DNA of 64,000 bases from assembly GCF_000282455.1 (NCBI RefSeq), contig NZ_AKJG01000008.1:1-64000 (forward strand), in the 5' to 3' direction. The DNA is from Pseudomonas sp. GM74. GTDB taxonomy: Bacteria > Pseudomonadota > Gammaproteobacteria > Pseudomonadales > Pseudomonadaceae. The position numbers and the translations under genes are program-made. Shown here piece after piece: positions 48,394-57,908 of this stretch (its first letter is position 1; the number at the start of each line of letters is the position of its first letter). Under the pieces are notes generated by a model. That model was not told where the DNA came from. It saw only the letters and a program-made list of their open reading frames with translations, and ran no database searches.

Positions 48394-49781
48394 TGCACCT
48401 CACGGAGTTTCAGGGATTTGGCGTCCAGCCCATCGAGCAGGAATTTCTGCCAGTTGCTGTGCTGGTTGACGTAAAGCCCTTCGTGGGTGAATTCGGTGCC
48501 GGTCATGGCCGGGGCAATGCCGATCGATTCGCTGTTGGGCGTGGCGCCGCTGGTCCAGCGGTGACTGCCGCGGGAGATGTCGCTCCAGCGCTCCAGGCGC
48601 GCCTGGAAACCCCGCTGGGCTTCACGGAACTCCACCAGGTCATCCGGTGTACCCAGGCCCGAGACGTTGAAGAAATCCTCGAACTGGCGAATGCGGTTTT
48701 CGCGGTCGGCGTCCGACTCGTTCTTGACCCCCAGGCACTGGCTGATGATTTCGGTCTTGTTCCACGCCACCGGGCGGATGATGCGCAATTGCGAGCTGAT
48801 CTGATCGAGGAAAAACAGGCTCGGATAGATGTTCAGGTTGCGCAGGCGATGCATCATCCACTCGGCCTTTTGCTGGCCGTGTTCTTCGATCAGGCGCGGC
48901 ATGATGGTCGCGTAGCCGGAGCGCACCGAAGGGTTCGGCATGTCGCTGAACAACAGGCTGTGACCGTTATCGAACGCGAACCAGCCGTCATCGGTATTGG
49001 CATCGCCGGCGCCGAGCTTGCTGTAGTCGAGGGTGCCGCTGGCGGTGGTGCCGTTCTCGCTGTTGACCTGCTGGCGATGCTGCACCGTGGCCACGTAGTT
49101 GTAGTGCACCGTGCTGACGTGATAACCGTCGAGGCCGTTTTCGTTCTGCAGTTTCCAGTTGCCGTCGTAGGTGTAGGCCGACTTGCCGGGCAGCACCTCC
49201 AGTTCACCGGTCGGCGACTGGGCGACCATCATGTCGAAGAACACCTTGGCGTCGCCGAGGAAGTCTTCCAGGCTGTTGTCGGCCTGCACATCAAGGCTTA
49301 TGAAGACGAATCCCTTGTAGCTCTGGATACGCGCCTTTTTCAGGCCGCGTGTGGCTTTGTCGAAGCCTTCCGGGTACTCGCCCGGTGCCTTGACCTTGAC
49401 CAGGCGACCATCGCTTTTGTAGCACCAGGCATGGAAAGGGCAGGTGAAGGTCGACTGGTTGCCCTTGCCGACGCGGGTCAGCGTCGTGCCGCGATGCTGG
49501 CAGGCATTGATCAGTGCATTGAGCCGGCCGTCACCGTCTCGGGTGATGATCATCGGCTGGCGGCCGGCGCGCATTGTCACGAAGTCGTGGTTGTTGGCCA
49601 GTTCGCTTTCGTGGCAGGCGTAGATCCAGTTTTTCTCGAAGATCAGTTCCATTTCCAGATCGAACAGTTGTGGCTCGGTGAACATGTCCCGGGCGATGCG
49701 GAATACGCCCTCTGCGGGACGGAAGTCCAGGCAGCTTTCGATGAACGTTTTCCATTGTTCGACGTTTCTTTCGCCACTCAT
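48390..49781 (-). CDS. antA: Anthranilate 1,2-dioxygenase large subunit
   Basis: A 463-residue alpha subunit. The Rieske [2Fe-2S] site is CQHRGTTL and CPFHAWCY. The mononuclear iron site is NENGLDGYHVSTVH with a downstream Asp. The enzyme adds O2 to anthranilate and yields catechol with loss of CO2 and ammonia. Benzoate and toluate dioxygenases are close relatives, but the genes beside it support anthranilate made from kynurenine by KynU. It is divergent from antR. Confidence 0.92.
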   Translation of the reverse strand: MSGERNVEQWKTFIESCLDFRPAEGVFRIARDMFTEPQLFDLEMELIFEKNWIYACHESELANNHDFVTMRAGRQPMIITRDGDGRLNALINACQHRGTTLTRVGKGNQSTFTCPFHAWCYKSDGRLVKVKAPGEYPEGFDKATRGLKKARIQSYKGFVFISLDVQADNSLEDFLGDAKVFFDMMVAQSPTGELEVLPGKSAYTYDGNWKLQNENGLDGYHVSTVHYNYVATVQHRQQVNSENGTTASGTLDYSKLGAGDANTDDGWFAFDNGHSLLFSDMPNPSVRSGYATIMPRLIEEHGQQKAEWMMHRLRNLNIYPSLFFLDQISSQLRIIRPVAWNKTEIISQCLGVKNESDADRENRIRQFEDFFNVSGLGTPDDLVEFREAQRGFQARLERWSDISRGSHRWTSGATPNSESIGIAPAMTGTEFTHEGLYVNQHSNWQKFLLDGLDAKSLKLREVQ

Positions 49782-50160
49782 GAGGTGTACCTGTTTTTAT
49801 TGGGGCTAATCGGTACGTCATTAGAGGGAGTGGGGTGGGCCCGGGTCTATCCGCTTTGTGGGCGAAGGCAGTCCATAAAGTTTGGCGGTAACACTCAAGG
49901 GGAGTACTGGGCAGCGAATACCCAGCGGCATGCCCCAGGCGATAAACGGCTGCTGCGGTTTGCGCTGATCAGGTACTGTTCGAGCAGGCGTTCGAGACCC
50001 TTTGATGGCATTTCAAGGCTCCAGTCGCCAAGCGTTATCCACTTAATTGGCGATTGCTATCCACTGGGTCAGCGCCGCCGTCTTGTGGCCTGGAACTTGC
50101 CCTTGCAAACCCTGTACGCGCCATCAGAGCGCGCTGAAAAAAAACCTTGAGTGCACCGTG
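49782..50160. promoter_or_regulatory. Divergent antA/antR regulatory region
   Basis: About 380 bases without a supported gene. They contain two direct copies of TATCCACT at 50036-50043 and 50058-50065, 22 bases apart (two helical turns). Read on the minus strand this is AGTGGATA twice, pointing toward antA. GGATA matches the GGNTA half of the XylS/AntR-type box, and the tandem spacing fits an AraC-family dimer. Confidence 0.5.
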
Positions 50161-51174
50161 ATGAGCAACAAAGTCGATCCGCAGTTTCGCGACATTCGTG
50201 TCGACAGCGATGACCTGGAGGCCGCCAGAAGCTGGATGTCCGGTATCTGCGGACCCCATCGGCTGGTGAGCGCGAACCCTGAACGGATCCGCTTTCATCA
50301 CAACGCCAACATGTTCAAGTCGATGGCCACCACCCTGGGCACCATCGAATACGGAACCGATGTCACCATCGATATCGAAGACGCCGAACACTTCAGCAGT
50401 TACAGCCTGAGCTTGCCGCTGGTGGGCGAACAGGAGCTGAGCAAAGATGGCAGCGTGGTCAGGTCCGACCGCGATCAAGGGGTCATCATTTCCCCCAATG
50501 AAAACCAGCTGCTGGCGATCTCGGGTGACTGTCGCAAGGTCCAGGTGGTGATTACCCGAGTGGCGATGAGCGAGGCTCTGGAGGGGATGTTGCAACGGCC
50601 TCTGGATGCGCCGCTACGCTTCGAGCCGGTGATGGATGCGATCGATGGGCCGTCGGCGTCGTGGTGGCGCATGGCGCGTTATTTCATCGACGAGATGGAG
50701 CGCAGCAGTGAACTCTTCGAGCAGGTGGCCTTCACCCGGGACATTGAAAGTTCGCTGATCAAAGGCTTGATCCTCGCCCAGCCAAACAACTATTCGCAGG
50801 AGCTGCGGGATGCGCTGGGGGTGAAGTTGCCGCACTACCTGGTCAGGGCCCGGCAATACATCCACGACAACGCACGGGAAGCGTTGCATCTGGAGGACAT
50901 CGAAGCCGCTGCCGGCGTTTCGCGCTTCAAGTTGTTCGACGCGTTCAAGAAGTACTTCGCCCTGTCGCCGATGGCCTACCTGAAAAAACATCGTTTGAAC
51001 GCCGTCCGCCAGGAGATCCTCGAACACGGCACGGCACGCAGTATTTCCGGGATCGCCATGGGCTGGGGCTTCATGCACCTGGGGCGTTTTTCCACCGAGT
51101 ACCGCAAGCTGTTCGACGAAACCCCGAGCATGACCTTGCAGCGCAACGAAGCCCGGCGCCAACAGGGACTTTGA
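50161..51174 (+). CDS. antR: AntR, AraC/XylS-family activator of anthranilate degradation
   Basis: About 337 residues. The N-terminal sensor domain of the AraC-binding-like type includes YSLSLPLVGEQELS. The C-terminal double helix-turn-helix has EAAAGVSRFKLFDAFKKYF and MGWGFMHLGRFSTEYRKLF. It resembles AntR of P. aeruginosa, which activates antABC in response to anthranilate. The divergent position next to antA fits. The ATG at 50161 begins the conserved region. Confidence 0.88.
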   Translation: MSNKVDPQFRDIRVDSDDLEAARSWMSGICGPHRLVSANPERIRFHHNANMFKSMATTLGTIEYGTDVTIDIEDAEHFSSYSLSLPLVGEQELSKDGSVVRSDRDQGVIISPNENQLLAISGDCRKVQVVITRVAMSEALEGMLQRPLDAPLRFEPVMDAIDGPSASWWRMARYFIDEMERSSELFEQVAFTRDIESSLIKGLILAQPNNYSQELRDALGVKLPHYLVRARQYIHDNAREALHLEDIEAAAGVSRFKLFDAFKKYFALSPMAYLKKHRLNAVRQEILEHGTARSISGIAMGWGFMHLGRFSTEYRKLFDETPSMTLQRNEARRQQGL

Positions 51175-51189
51175 CAGACCGCCCCGGCC

Positions 51190-51663
51190 TCACTTGCGCA
51201 CCACCAGATCAAGCAGTTGCTCGCGCTCCTTGATTTTTTGCAGGACGATTTCCGAACGTATGTCGGTGACGCCGGCGGTGCGGTTGAGGTGGTTGACGAT
51301 GAAATCCGAGAAGTGCTTGAGGTTGCGGGCCTGGACCCGCAACACATAGTTGCTCGCCCCGGTAATGACATAGGCGGTGACCACCTCCGGCCACTGCTGA
51401 ACCTTCTTGATGAAGGTCTCGTGCCAGTCCTCGACGTCCTGTCGCAGCGACACATGAACGATGGCTTCCAGCTCAATGCCCAGCCGCTCGGCATTCAGCA
51501 CCGCGCGATAGCCGGTGATGATTCCTTCGCTTTCCAGCAGGCGTAAACGTCGCAGGCAAGCCGAGGGTGACAAGGCGACTTTCTCCGCCAATTCCTGATT
51601 GCTGATACGGCCATCCTGTTGCAATTGATGCAGGATCCGCAGGTCTGTCGAGTCGAGATTCAT
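51190..51663 (-). CDS. kynR: Lrp/AsnC-family regulator of the kynurenine pathway
   Basis: A 157-residue protein. The N-terminal helix-turn-helix is LQQDGRISNQELAEKVALSPS, and the C-terminal RAM effector domain contains VTAYVITGASNYVLRVQA. It is divergent from kynU, as KynR is from the kyn genes in P. aeruginosa, where it activates in response to kynurenine. The 209 bases between the two genes should hold its binding sites. Confidence 0.88.
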   Translation of the reverse strand: MNLDSTDLRILHQLQQDGRISNQELAEKVALSPSACLRRLRLLESEGIITGYRAVLNAERLGIELEAIVHVSLRQDVEDWHETFIKKVQQWPEVVTAYVITGASNYVLRVQARNLKHFSDFIVNHLNRTAGVTDIRSEIVLQKIKEREQLLDLVVRK

Positions 51664-51872
51664 GGTTTGAATAAATCCGCGTTTATTGTGGTTTGATTCG
51701 AATATTCTGCGAAATAACTACTACATGGCTGGTTACTTTGCACGAAAATTCTTCAAAGGTTCGTTCATTATCTCTCCACCGAAAGGCAAGCGAATCGCCT
51801 TGAATCAGGGCGCCGGAACCGGCTGATGCAACCTGCCCGGATGGCGTCGCATAACAAAAAACAGGACACCCG

Positions 51873-53123
51873 ATGACGACAAGAAACAGTTGCCTGGCGC
51901 TTGATGCCCAGGACGTGCTGGCGCCCCTGCGCCAGCAGTTTGCGCTCCCCGAAGGGATTATCTATCTCGATGGCAATTCCCTGGGCGCGCGGCCGGTCGC
52001 TGCATTGGCGCGGGCGCAAGCGGTGGTCGCCGAGGAATGGGGCAATGGCCTGATCCGCAGCTGGAACAGCGCCGGCTGGCGCGAGCTGTCGGAGCGCTTG
52101 GGCAACCGCCTGGCGGGTTTGATCGGCGCGGGGGAGGGTGAAGTGGTGGTGACCGATACCACTTCGATCAACCTGTTCAAGGTACTCAGCGCTGCCTTGC
52201 GCGTACAGGCCACAAGGTCGCCGCAGCGGCGAGTGATCGTCAGCGAATCGAGCAACTTCCCCACCGACCTGTACATCGCCGAAGGCCTGGCGCAGATGCT
52301 GCAACAGGGTTACACCCTGCGCCTGGTCGACAGTCCTGAAGCGTTGCCGCAAGCCATTGACCAGGACACGGCGGTGGTCATGCTCACCCACGTCAATTAC
52401 AAGACCGGCTACATGCACGACATGCAGGCCCTGACCGCGCTGACCCACGAATGTGGCGCGCTGGCCATCTGGGACCTGGCCCATTCCGCTGGCGCGGTAC
52501 CGGTCGACCTGCACCAGGCGGATGCCGACTACGCCATTGGCTGCACCTACAAGTACCTCAATGGCGGGCCGGGCTCCCAGGCCTTTGTCTGGGTTTCGCC
52601 ACAGTTGTGCGACCTGGTGCCGCAGCCGTTGTCCGGCTGGTTCGGCCATTCGCGGCAGTTCGCCATGGAGTCGCATTACGAGCCGAGCAGCGGCATCGCG
52701 CGCTACCTGTGCGGCACTCAACCGATTACCTCATTGGCGATGGTCGAGTGCGGCCTGGATGTGTTCGCCCAGACCGACATGGCCAGCTTGCGCCGCAAAT
52801 CCCTGGCCCTGACCGACTTGTTCATCGAATTGGTCGAGCAGCGTTGCGCGGCCCACGAACTGAAGTTGATCACGCCCCGTGAGCACGCCAGGCGTGGCAG
52901 CCACGTCAGCTTCGAACACCCCGAAGGTTATGCAGTGATCCAGGCCCTGATCGAGCGGGGTGTGATTGGTGACTACCGCGAGCCACGGATCATGCGTTTC
53001 GGTTTCACCCCGCTGTACACGACCTTCACCGAAGTCTGGGATGCGGTACAGATCCTCGGCGAGATCCTCGACCGGAACACCTGGTCGCAAGCGCAATTCC
53101 AGGTTCGCCACAGCGTGACCTGA
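51873..53123 (+). CDS. kynU: Kynureninase
   Basis: A 416-residue PLP enzyme of fold type I. The cofactor Lys227 lies in [15 protein letters not shown], and the [15 protein letters not shown] segment supplies the PLP-contacting Asp. [12 protein letters not shown] at the N terminus is typical of kynureninase. It cleaves kynurenine to anthranilate and alanine, feeding AntABC encoded next door. Confidence 0.94.
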   Translation: MTTRNSCLALDAQDVLAPLRQQFALPEGIIYLDGNSLGARPVAALARAQAVVAEEWGNGLIRSWNSAGWRELSERLGNRLAGLIGAGEGEVVVTDTTSINLFKVLSAALRVQATRSPQRRVIVSESSNFPTDLYIAEGLAQMLQQGYTLRLVDSPEALPQAIDQDTAVVMLTHVNYKTGYMHDMQALTALTHECGALAIWDLAHSAGAVPVDLHQADADYAIGCTYKYLNGGPGSQAFVWVSPQLCDLVPQPLSGWFGHSRQFAMESHYEPSSGIARYLCGTQPITSLAMVECGLDVFAQTDMASLRRKSLALTDLFIELVEQRCAAHELKLITPREHARRGSHVSFEHPEGYAVIQALIERGVIGDYREPRIMRFGFTPLYTTFTEVWDAVQILGEILDRNTWSQAQFQVRHSVT

Positions 53124-53225
53124 ACCCGCCGGCATCCGATTCCTGCCGCAGGATTTTCTCTGCGGCAGGGCTTCGGCCGCCGGCAATCACCAGTTCTGCA
53201 ATCACAATAATAAGGAGCACGCAGA

Positions 53226-54539
53226 ATGAAACTGTCCCTCTGGCCTGCCTTGCCGCTCGCCATTACCAGTTGCCTTGGCCAAATGGCCTGTGCCGCATCC
53301 GACAACGGATTTGTCGAAGACAGCAGCCTGACCCTGACCAACCGTAACTTCTATTTCTACCGCAATAACCTCAACAACCCGGGCGGGCAGAACTATCGGG
53401 ACGAGTGGGCCCACGGGATCATGCTCGATTACCGCTCCGGCTACACCCAGGGAACGGTGGGGTTCGGCGTCGATGCCTATGCGCAGTTGGGCCTCAAGCT
53501 CGACAGTGGCAAGGGACGCACGGGCACGGGATTGCTGCCAGTCGATGCCGATGGTCGTCCCGAGGATGAGTACTCCGAAGCGGGCGGCGCGGTGAAGGCG
53601 CGGATTTCCCGGACCGAACTCAAGTACGGCAACCTGACCCCGCTCAACCCGGTGTTCGGCACCGGCAATGCGCGCCTGTTCACCAGCAGTGCCACCGGCT
53701 TTCAACTGACCAGCAATGAGCTCAAGGCATTGCAACTGGACATCGGCCACTTCACCGCTGGCAACGACAGTAATTCGACCAATGCCGATGGCGCGCTCAA
53801 AGCGCTGTACGCCGGGGTGGAAACCCGCAGCGTCGATTATCTGGGCGGCAGTTACGCCCTGAGCGATCAACTGAATGTCAGCCTCTACGGTTCGCAGTTC
53901 ACCGACATCTGGCGCCAGTACTACGGCAACGCCAACTACACCTATGCCGTTGGTGAAGGCCAGTCGCTGAACCTGGATTTCAATCTCTACCGCACCAACG
54001 ACAGCGGCCAGAGCCTGGCCGGCAAGATCGACAACACCACCTGGTCGCTGTCCACCGCGTACAGGTTCGGCGCCCATCGAGTGACCCTGGCGTACCAGCG
54101 GGTCAATGGCGATGAGCCGTTCGATTACCTGGGGTTCGATCAGCAACCGGGCACCTCGATTTTCCTCGCCAACTCGATTCAGGTCCTCGACTTCAACGCC
54201 CCCAACGAACGCTCCTGGCAACTGCGTTATGACCTGGACATGGCGCCTTTCGGCGTGCCGGGCCTGAGCTTCATGTCCCGTTACGTCAGTGGTGACCACA
54301 TCGATGACAGCCATTACGACGGTGGCCCCAATGGCGCCTATGGACGTTACGGCGATAACGGCAAGCGCTGGGAGCGCGACCTCGAGGCGCGCTATGTCGT
54401 GCAGTCGGGCACGGCCCGTGACCTTTCAATACGCGTGCGTCAGGCCAGTGTGCGTTCCACCGCGCAAGTCGCCCGCGCCGACACCACGGACAACAACGAA
54501 GTCCGGGTGATCATCGAATATCCACTGAGTATTTTCTGA
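53226..54539 (+). CDS. OprD-family outer-membrane porin
   Basis: A 437-residue porin with a signal peptide ending near QMACA. Mature start FVEDSSLTLTNRNFYFYRN and EWAHGIMLDYRSGYTQG are OprD-family hallmarks, and the C terminus VRVIIEYPLSIF ends in Phe. OprD porins take up amino acids or aromatic acids. Its place between kynU and an amino-acid permease suggests entry of tryptophan, kynurenine or anthranilate. Confidence 0.92.
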   Translation: MKLSLWPALPLAITSCLGQMACAASDNGFVEDSSLTLTNRNFYFYRNNLNNPGGQNYRDEWAHGIMLDYRSGYTQGTVGFGVDAYAQLGLKLDSGKGRTGTGLLPVDADGRPEDEYSEAGGAVKARISRTELKYGNLTPLNPVFGTGNARLFTSSATGFQLTSNELKALQLDIGHFTAGNDSNSTNADGALKALYAGVETRSVDYLGGSYALSDQLNVSLYGSQFTDIWRQYYGNANYTYAVGEGQSLNLDFNLYRTNDSGQSLAGKIDNTTWSLSTAYRFGAHRVTLAYQRVNGDEPFDYLGFDQQPGTSIFLANSIQVLDFNAPNERSWQLRYDLDMAPFGVPGLSFMSRYVSGDHIDDSHYDGGPNGAYGRYGDNGKRWERDLEARYVVQSGTARDLSIRVRQASVRSTAQVARADTTDNNEVRVIIEYPLSIF

Positions 54540-54624
54540 TCCGTGTCCTGCTGTGCGTGGCTGATCCCCACCTTAAAACCCACGACGTGCTCTTCAAGAA
54601 AGATAAAATCCAGAGGACATAAAA

Positions 54625-56034
54625 ATGACCGATAACTGCGGTTTCGAAACGATATCCAACCGTGAACACGGTCTGCGGCGTCAGCTGACGTCAGGGCAAA
54701 TGAGCATGATCGCCATAGGCGGTGCAATCGGCACCGGGTTGTTCATGGGCAGCGCCTATGCCATCGGCTATGCCGGGCCGAGCGTGTTGCTCAGCTATGC
54801 CATCGGCGCAATCATCACCTTGCTGCTGATGGGCTGCCTGGCGGAAATGACCGTGGCCCATTCGACCTCGGGTTCGTTCGGTGCCTACGCCGAATTTTAT
54901 GTCAGCCCTTTGGCCGGGTTCCTGGTGCGCTATGCCTACTGGGCGGCGATTGTTCTCGCGGTCGGCACGGAAGTGACGGCGGTGGCGATGTACATGAAGT
55001 ACTGGTTCGCCAACGTGCCGGAGTGGATATGGATCGTCTCGTTCTCCAGCGTGTTGATCGTGCTCAATGCCATCAGCGTGAAAACCTTCGGCACCTTCGA
55101 ATACTGGTTCTCGACCATCAAGATCGGCGCGATCGTCGGCTTCATCATCCTGGCGGTGTATGTGGTGTTCGGTTCCGGCAACCCGGAATACGGCGTGCAC
55201 AATTACACCGCTCACGGCGGCTTTTTCCCCAATGGCCTGCAAGGGATGTGGGTCGCGGTGATCGTATCGATCTTCAGCTACCTGAGCGTGGAGATGATCG
55301 CAGTGGCTGCCGGCGAGGCGAAAGACCCGGAACAAGCGGTGAAGAAAGCCTTTCGCGGGACTATCGTGCGACTGGTGGTGTTCTACCTGCTGACCCTGGC
55401 GTTGATGCTGGCGATCGTGCCCTGGGTCCAGGCCGGCCATGCCCAGAGTCCGTTCGTCACGGTGATGCAAGCCATCGGCATTCCCGGCGCCACCGGCGTG
55501 ATGAATTTCGTGATCCTGATCGCGGCGTTGTCAGCCATGAACAGCCAGTTGTACATCACCACGCGCATGATGTTCAGCCTGTCCCGTGCCGGCTATGCGC
55601 CAAAGTCCATGGGTGTGCTGAGCAAGACCGGGATCCCGCTGAACGCGCTGTTGCTCTCCAGTTCAGGTATCGCACTGGCGACCTTGCTCAACATCCTGTA
55701 CCCGGAAAGTTCGTTCACCCTGATGATGGCGATCTCGATGTTCGGCGCGATCTTTACCTGGTTCATGATCTTCCTCACGCACTTCTGTTTCCGTCGTTTT
55801 CACGAACGCAATGGCAACCGCAAACTGTCGTTCCGCATGCGCCTGTTTCCCTACAGCACATTGCTGGGACTGGTGCTGATGGGGGCCGTGATGATCACGA
55901 CCTACTTCACAGAAGCCTTCAAGATGACCCTGGTGTTCGGTGTGCCGTTCCTGCTGGTGCTGTCGATCGTCTACGGCGTTTTCTTCAGGAAACCCAAGGC
56001 CGTTGCAGCGCTGAATGCGCAGTCCAAGGCATAG
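54625..56034 (+). CDS. Amino-acid permease of the APC family
   Basis: A 469-residue transporter with about 12 membrane helices. The N-terminal LTSGQMSMIAIGGAIGTGLFMGS is the substrate/ion-binding signature of the AAT group (AroP, ProY, GabP). It lies 86 bases after the porin gene and is probably in the kynU operon, so tryptophan or kynurenine is a likely substrate. Specificity cannot be read from sequence alone. Confidence 0.9.
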   Translation: MTDNCGFETISNREHGLRRQLTSGQMSMIAIGGAIGTGLFMGSAYAIGYAGPSVLLSYAIGAIITLLLMGCLAEMTVAHSTSGSFGAYAEFYVSPLAGFLVRYAYWAAIVLAVGTEVTAVAMYMKYWFANVPEWIWIVSFSSVLIVLNAISVKTFGTFEYWFSTIKIGAIVGFIILAVYVVFGSGNPEYGVHNYTAHGGFFPNGLQGMWVAVIVSIFSYLSVEMIAVAAGEAKDPEQAVKKAFRGTIVRLVVFYLLTLALMLAIVPWVQAGHAQSPFVTVMQAIGIPGATGVMNFVILIAALSAMNSQLYITTRMMFSLSRAGYAPKSMGVLSKTGIPLNALLLSSSGIALATLLNILYPESSFTLMMAISMFGAIFTWFMIFLTHFCFRRFHERNGNRKLSFRMRLFPYSTLLGLVLMGAVMITTYFTEAFKMTLVFGVPFLLVLSIVYGVFFRKPKAVAALNAQSKA

Positions 56035-56090
56035 TCTGGAGGTTGCGCCAGACCGCAATCAGCAAGAAGCGGGCGTTGGATTTCCATCGC

Positions 56091-56999
56091 TCACTTTTTA
56101 GCCGGTTTGCCGCTGCCAGGGATGTGCAGGTACGACATCACGCTTTCCGTCAGTTCGGTGGCCAGCTTGACCGCTTCTTTATTGCGCGCCATCACGCCGG
56201 CGACCAAGCCTTCGATCAAGGCCAGTACGGCGATGTTGGAGCTGGTCAGCACCGGGTGATCGCAAGGCGCAAACAGCGTGTGCTGAGCAATGCCGGTGAG
56301 CGGCGAGGCGGGTGAGTCGGTAATGGCCAGCACCGATGCGCCGCGTTCATTGGCGAAGCGTGCCAGTTGCAGGGTGTCGAGGGAGTAGCGCGGCAGGGCG
56401 ATCGCCAGCAGCACGTCCTGGTCGGTGATCGCGGCCAGACGGTAAGCGGCGTTTTCGTTACCGCCTTCCATGCTGATGGCCGTGGCGTCCGCACAGAAGG
56501 GCATCAGGGTCGAGGCGGCGAGGCCGGCAAAGTAGACACTGTTGCCGAACCCCAGAATGTAGATTTTGCGTGCCGTGGTCAGGCGAGTGACGAACGCATC
56601 GAAGGTATCGGCGTGGTTATTGCTCGCCGCGGTGGCCAGGTTGCTGCTGGCGCTCTGGAGTTGCTCATGCAGGCCAAACGCGCCGCCCGGGCGATGGGCA
56701 AGTTCGTTGCGCAGCTTGTCGACCGGCGACACCATCTGCTGCAACGTGGTGACCAGCTCGGCCTTCATGCCGCTGTAGCCACCGAGGTCCAGTGCTTTGG
56801 CCAGGCGGTTGACGGCGGCGGGTGAGGTCAATGTTTCGTGAGCCATCTCCTCGATGGTCAGCGTCGCGGCCTTGAGCGGGTGACGCAGGATAAAGTCCGC
56901 CACCTTGCGCAGTGACGGTGGCAGTTCGGAAACGATTTCCGTGAGTTTGCGCATGACCGGCGCGGCATAGACCGTGGTGTCTTTCGATGGGGTTGGCAT
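56091..56999 (-). CDS. RpiR-family transcriptional regulator
   Basis: About 302 residues. The N-terminal HTH_6 domain has SLRKVADFILRHPLKAATLT and TSPAAVNRLAKALDL. The C-terminal SIS domain has KIYILGFGNSVYFAGLAAS and LLAIALPRYSLDTL. RpiR regulators sense phosphorylated sugars or other metabolites. It lies 127 bases downstream of the amino-acid ABC operon on the same strand and may control it. ATG 56999 begins the conserved part. Confidence 0.88.
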   Translation of the reverse strand: MPTPSKDTTVYAAPVMRKLTEIVSELPPSLRKVADFILRHPLKAATLTIEEMAHETLTSPAAVNRLAKALDLGGYSGMKAELVTTLQQMVSPVDKLRNELAHRPGGAFGLHEQLQSASSNLATAASNNHADTFDAFVTRLTTARKIYILGFGNSVYFAGLAASTLMPFCADATAISMEGGNENAAYRLAAITDQDVLLAIALPRYSLDTLQLARFANERGASVLAITDSPASPLTGIAQHTLFAPCDHPVLTSSNIAVLALIEGLVAGVMARNKEAVKLATELTESVMSYLHIPGSGKPAKK

Positions 57000-57125
57000 A
57001 TCCAGCTCAACATTTCCTGAAGGTGAAAGAAGGGCTGTGCCTGATGCCCTGACAAGGTTGGCTGGAGTGTATCCCAAGCCTGCCTTGTCAGGGCAGCGCC
57101 GAGCCGTGGATGGGGGGCGGCGGTC

Positions 57126-57890
57126 TTACTTCAAACTCCCGGACAGAAACTGCTGGAGGCGTTCGGATTGCGGGTTGACCAGCACCTCACTCGGGTCGCC
57201 GCGCTCTTCGACAACGCCCTTGTGCAGGTACACCAGTTGGTTCGACACCTCGCGGGCAAAGCCCATTTCGTGAGTCACCACCACCATGGTGCGGCCTTCC
57301 TGCGCCAGATCCTGCATGACTTTAAGCACTTCGCCGACCAGTTCGGGGTCGAGCGCCGACGTCGGCTCATCGAACAGCATCACTTGCGGTTCCATCGCCA
57401 GCGCACGGGCAATGGCCACGCGTTGCTGCTCGCCACCGGACATATGCGCCGGCCAGGCGTTCATGCGGTGCGCCACACCGACTTTGTTCAGGTAGTGCTC
57501 GGCCTTTTCCCGTGCCTCTTTCTTGCCTAGGCCCAGCACATGCACCGGCGCTTCCATGACGTTCTCCAGAGCGCTCATGTGGGACCAGAGATTGAAGTGT
57601 TGAAACACCATCGAAAGCTGCGAACGCATGCGTTGCAACTGTTTGGGTTCGGCCGCCTTCAGCCCGCCGAGCTTGTTGGCCACCAGCTTGAGCGGTTCGC
57701 CATTGAGCACGATATTGCCCGCATTGGGTTGCTCCAGCAGGTTGATGCAGCGCAGGAACGTACTTTTGCCAGAACCGCTGGAACCGATGATGCTGATCAC
57801 ATCACCGGCCTGAGCCTGCAGGGACACGCCCTTGAGCACCTGGTGCGCGCCGTAGCTTTTATGCAGGTCTTGAACTTCGAGTTTGTACAT
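57126..57890 (-). CDS. Amino-acid ABC transporter ATPase (AotP/HisP-like)
   Basis: A 254-residue ATPase. Walker A is GSSGSGKST, the signature is [15 protein letters not shown], and Walker B is [14 protein letters not shown]. It closely resembles HisP/AotP of basic amino-acid importers. It is the last gene in the order J-Q-M-O-P shared with the P. aeruginosa aot operon. There, argR follows; here an RpiR gene follows, so this is probably a paralogous system with a different inducer. Confidence 0.92.
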   Translation of the reverse strand: MYKLEVQDLHKSYGAHQVLKGVSLQAQAGDVISIIGSSGSGKSTFLRCINLLEQPNAGNIVLNGEPLKLVANKLGGLKAAEPKQLQRMRSQLSMVFQHFNLWSHMSALENVMEAPVHVLGLGKKEAREKAEHYLNKVGVAHRMNAWPAHMSGGEQQRVAIARALAMEPQVMLFDEPTSALDPELVGEVLKVMQDLAQEGRTMVVVTHEMGFAREVSNQLVYLHKGVVEERGDPSEVLVNPQSERLQQFLSGSLK

Positions 57891-57908
57891 GGTTTGAACT
57901 CTCTGGAG

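Noticed and set aside
48390..49781. Benzoate or toluate dioxygenase as the identity of the AntABC-like enzyme
   Set aside because: These enzymes are related, but the AntR-type regulator, kynurenine genes on both sides and lack of a diol dehydrogenase gene (benD/xylL) favour anthranilate.
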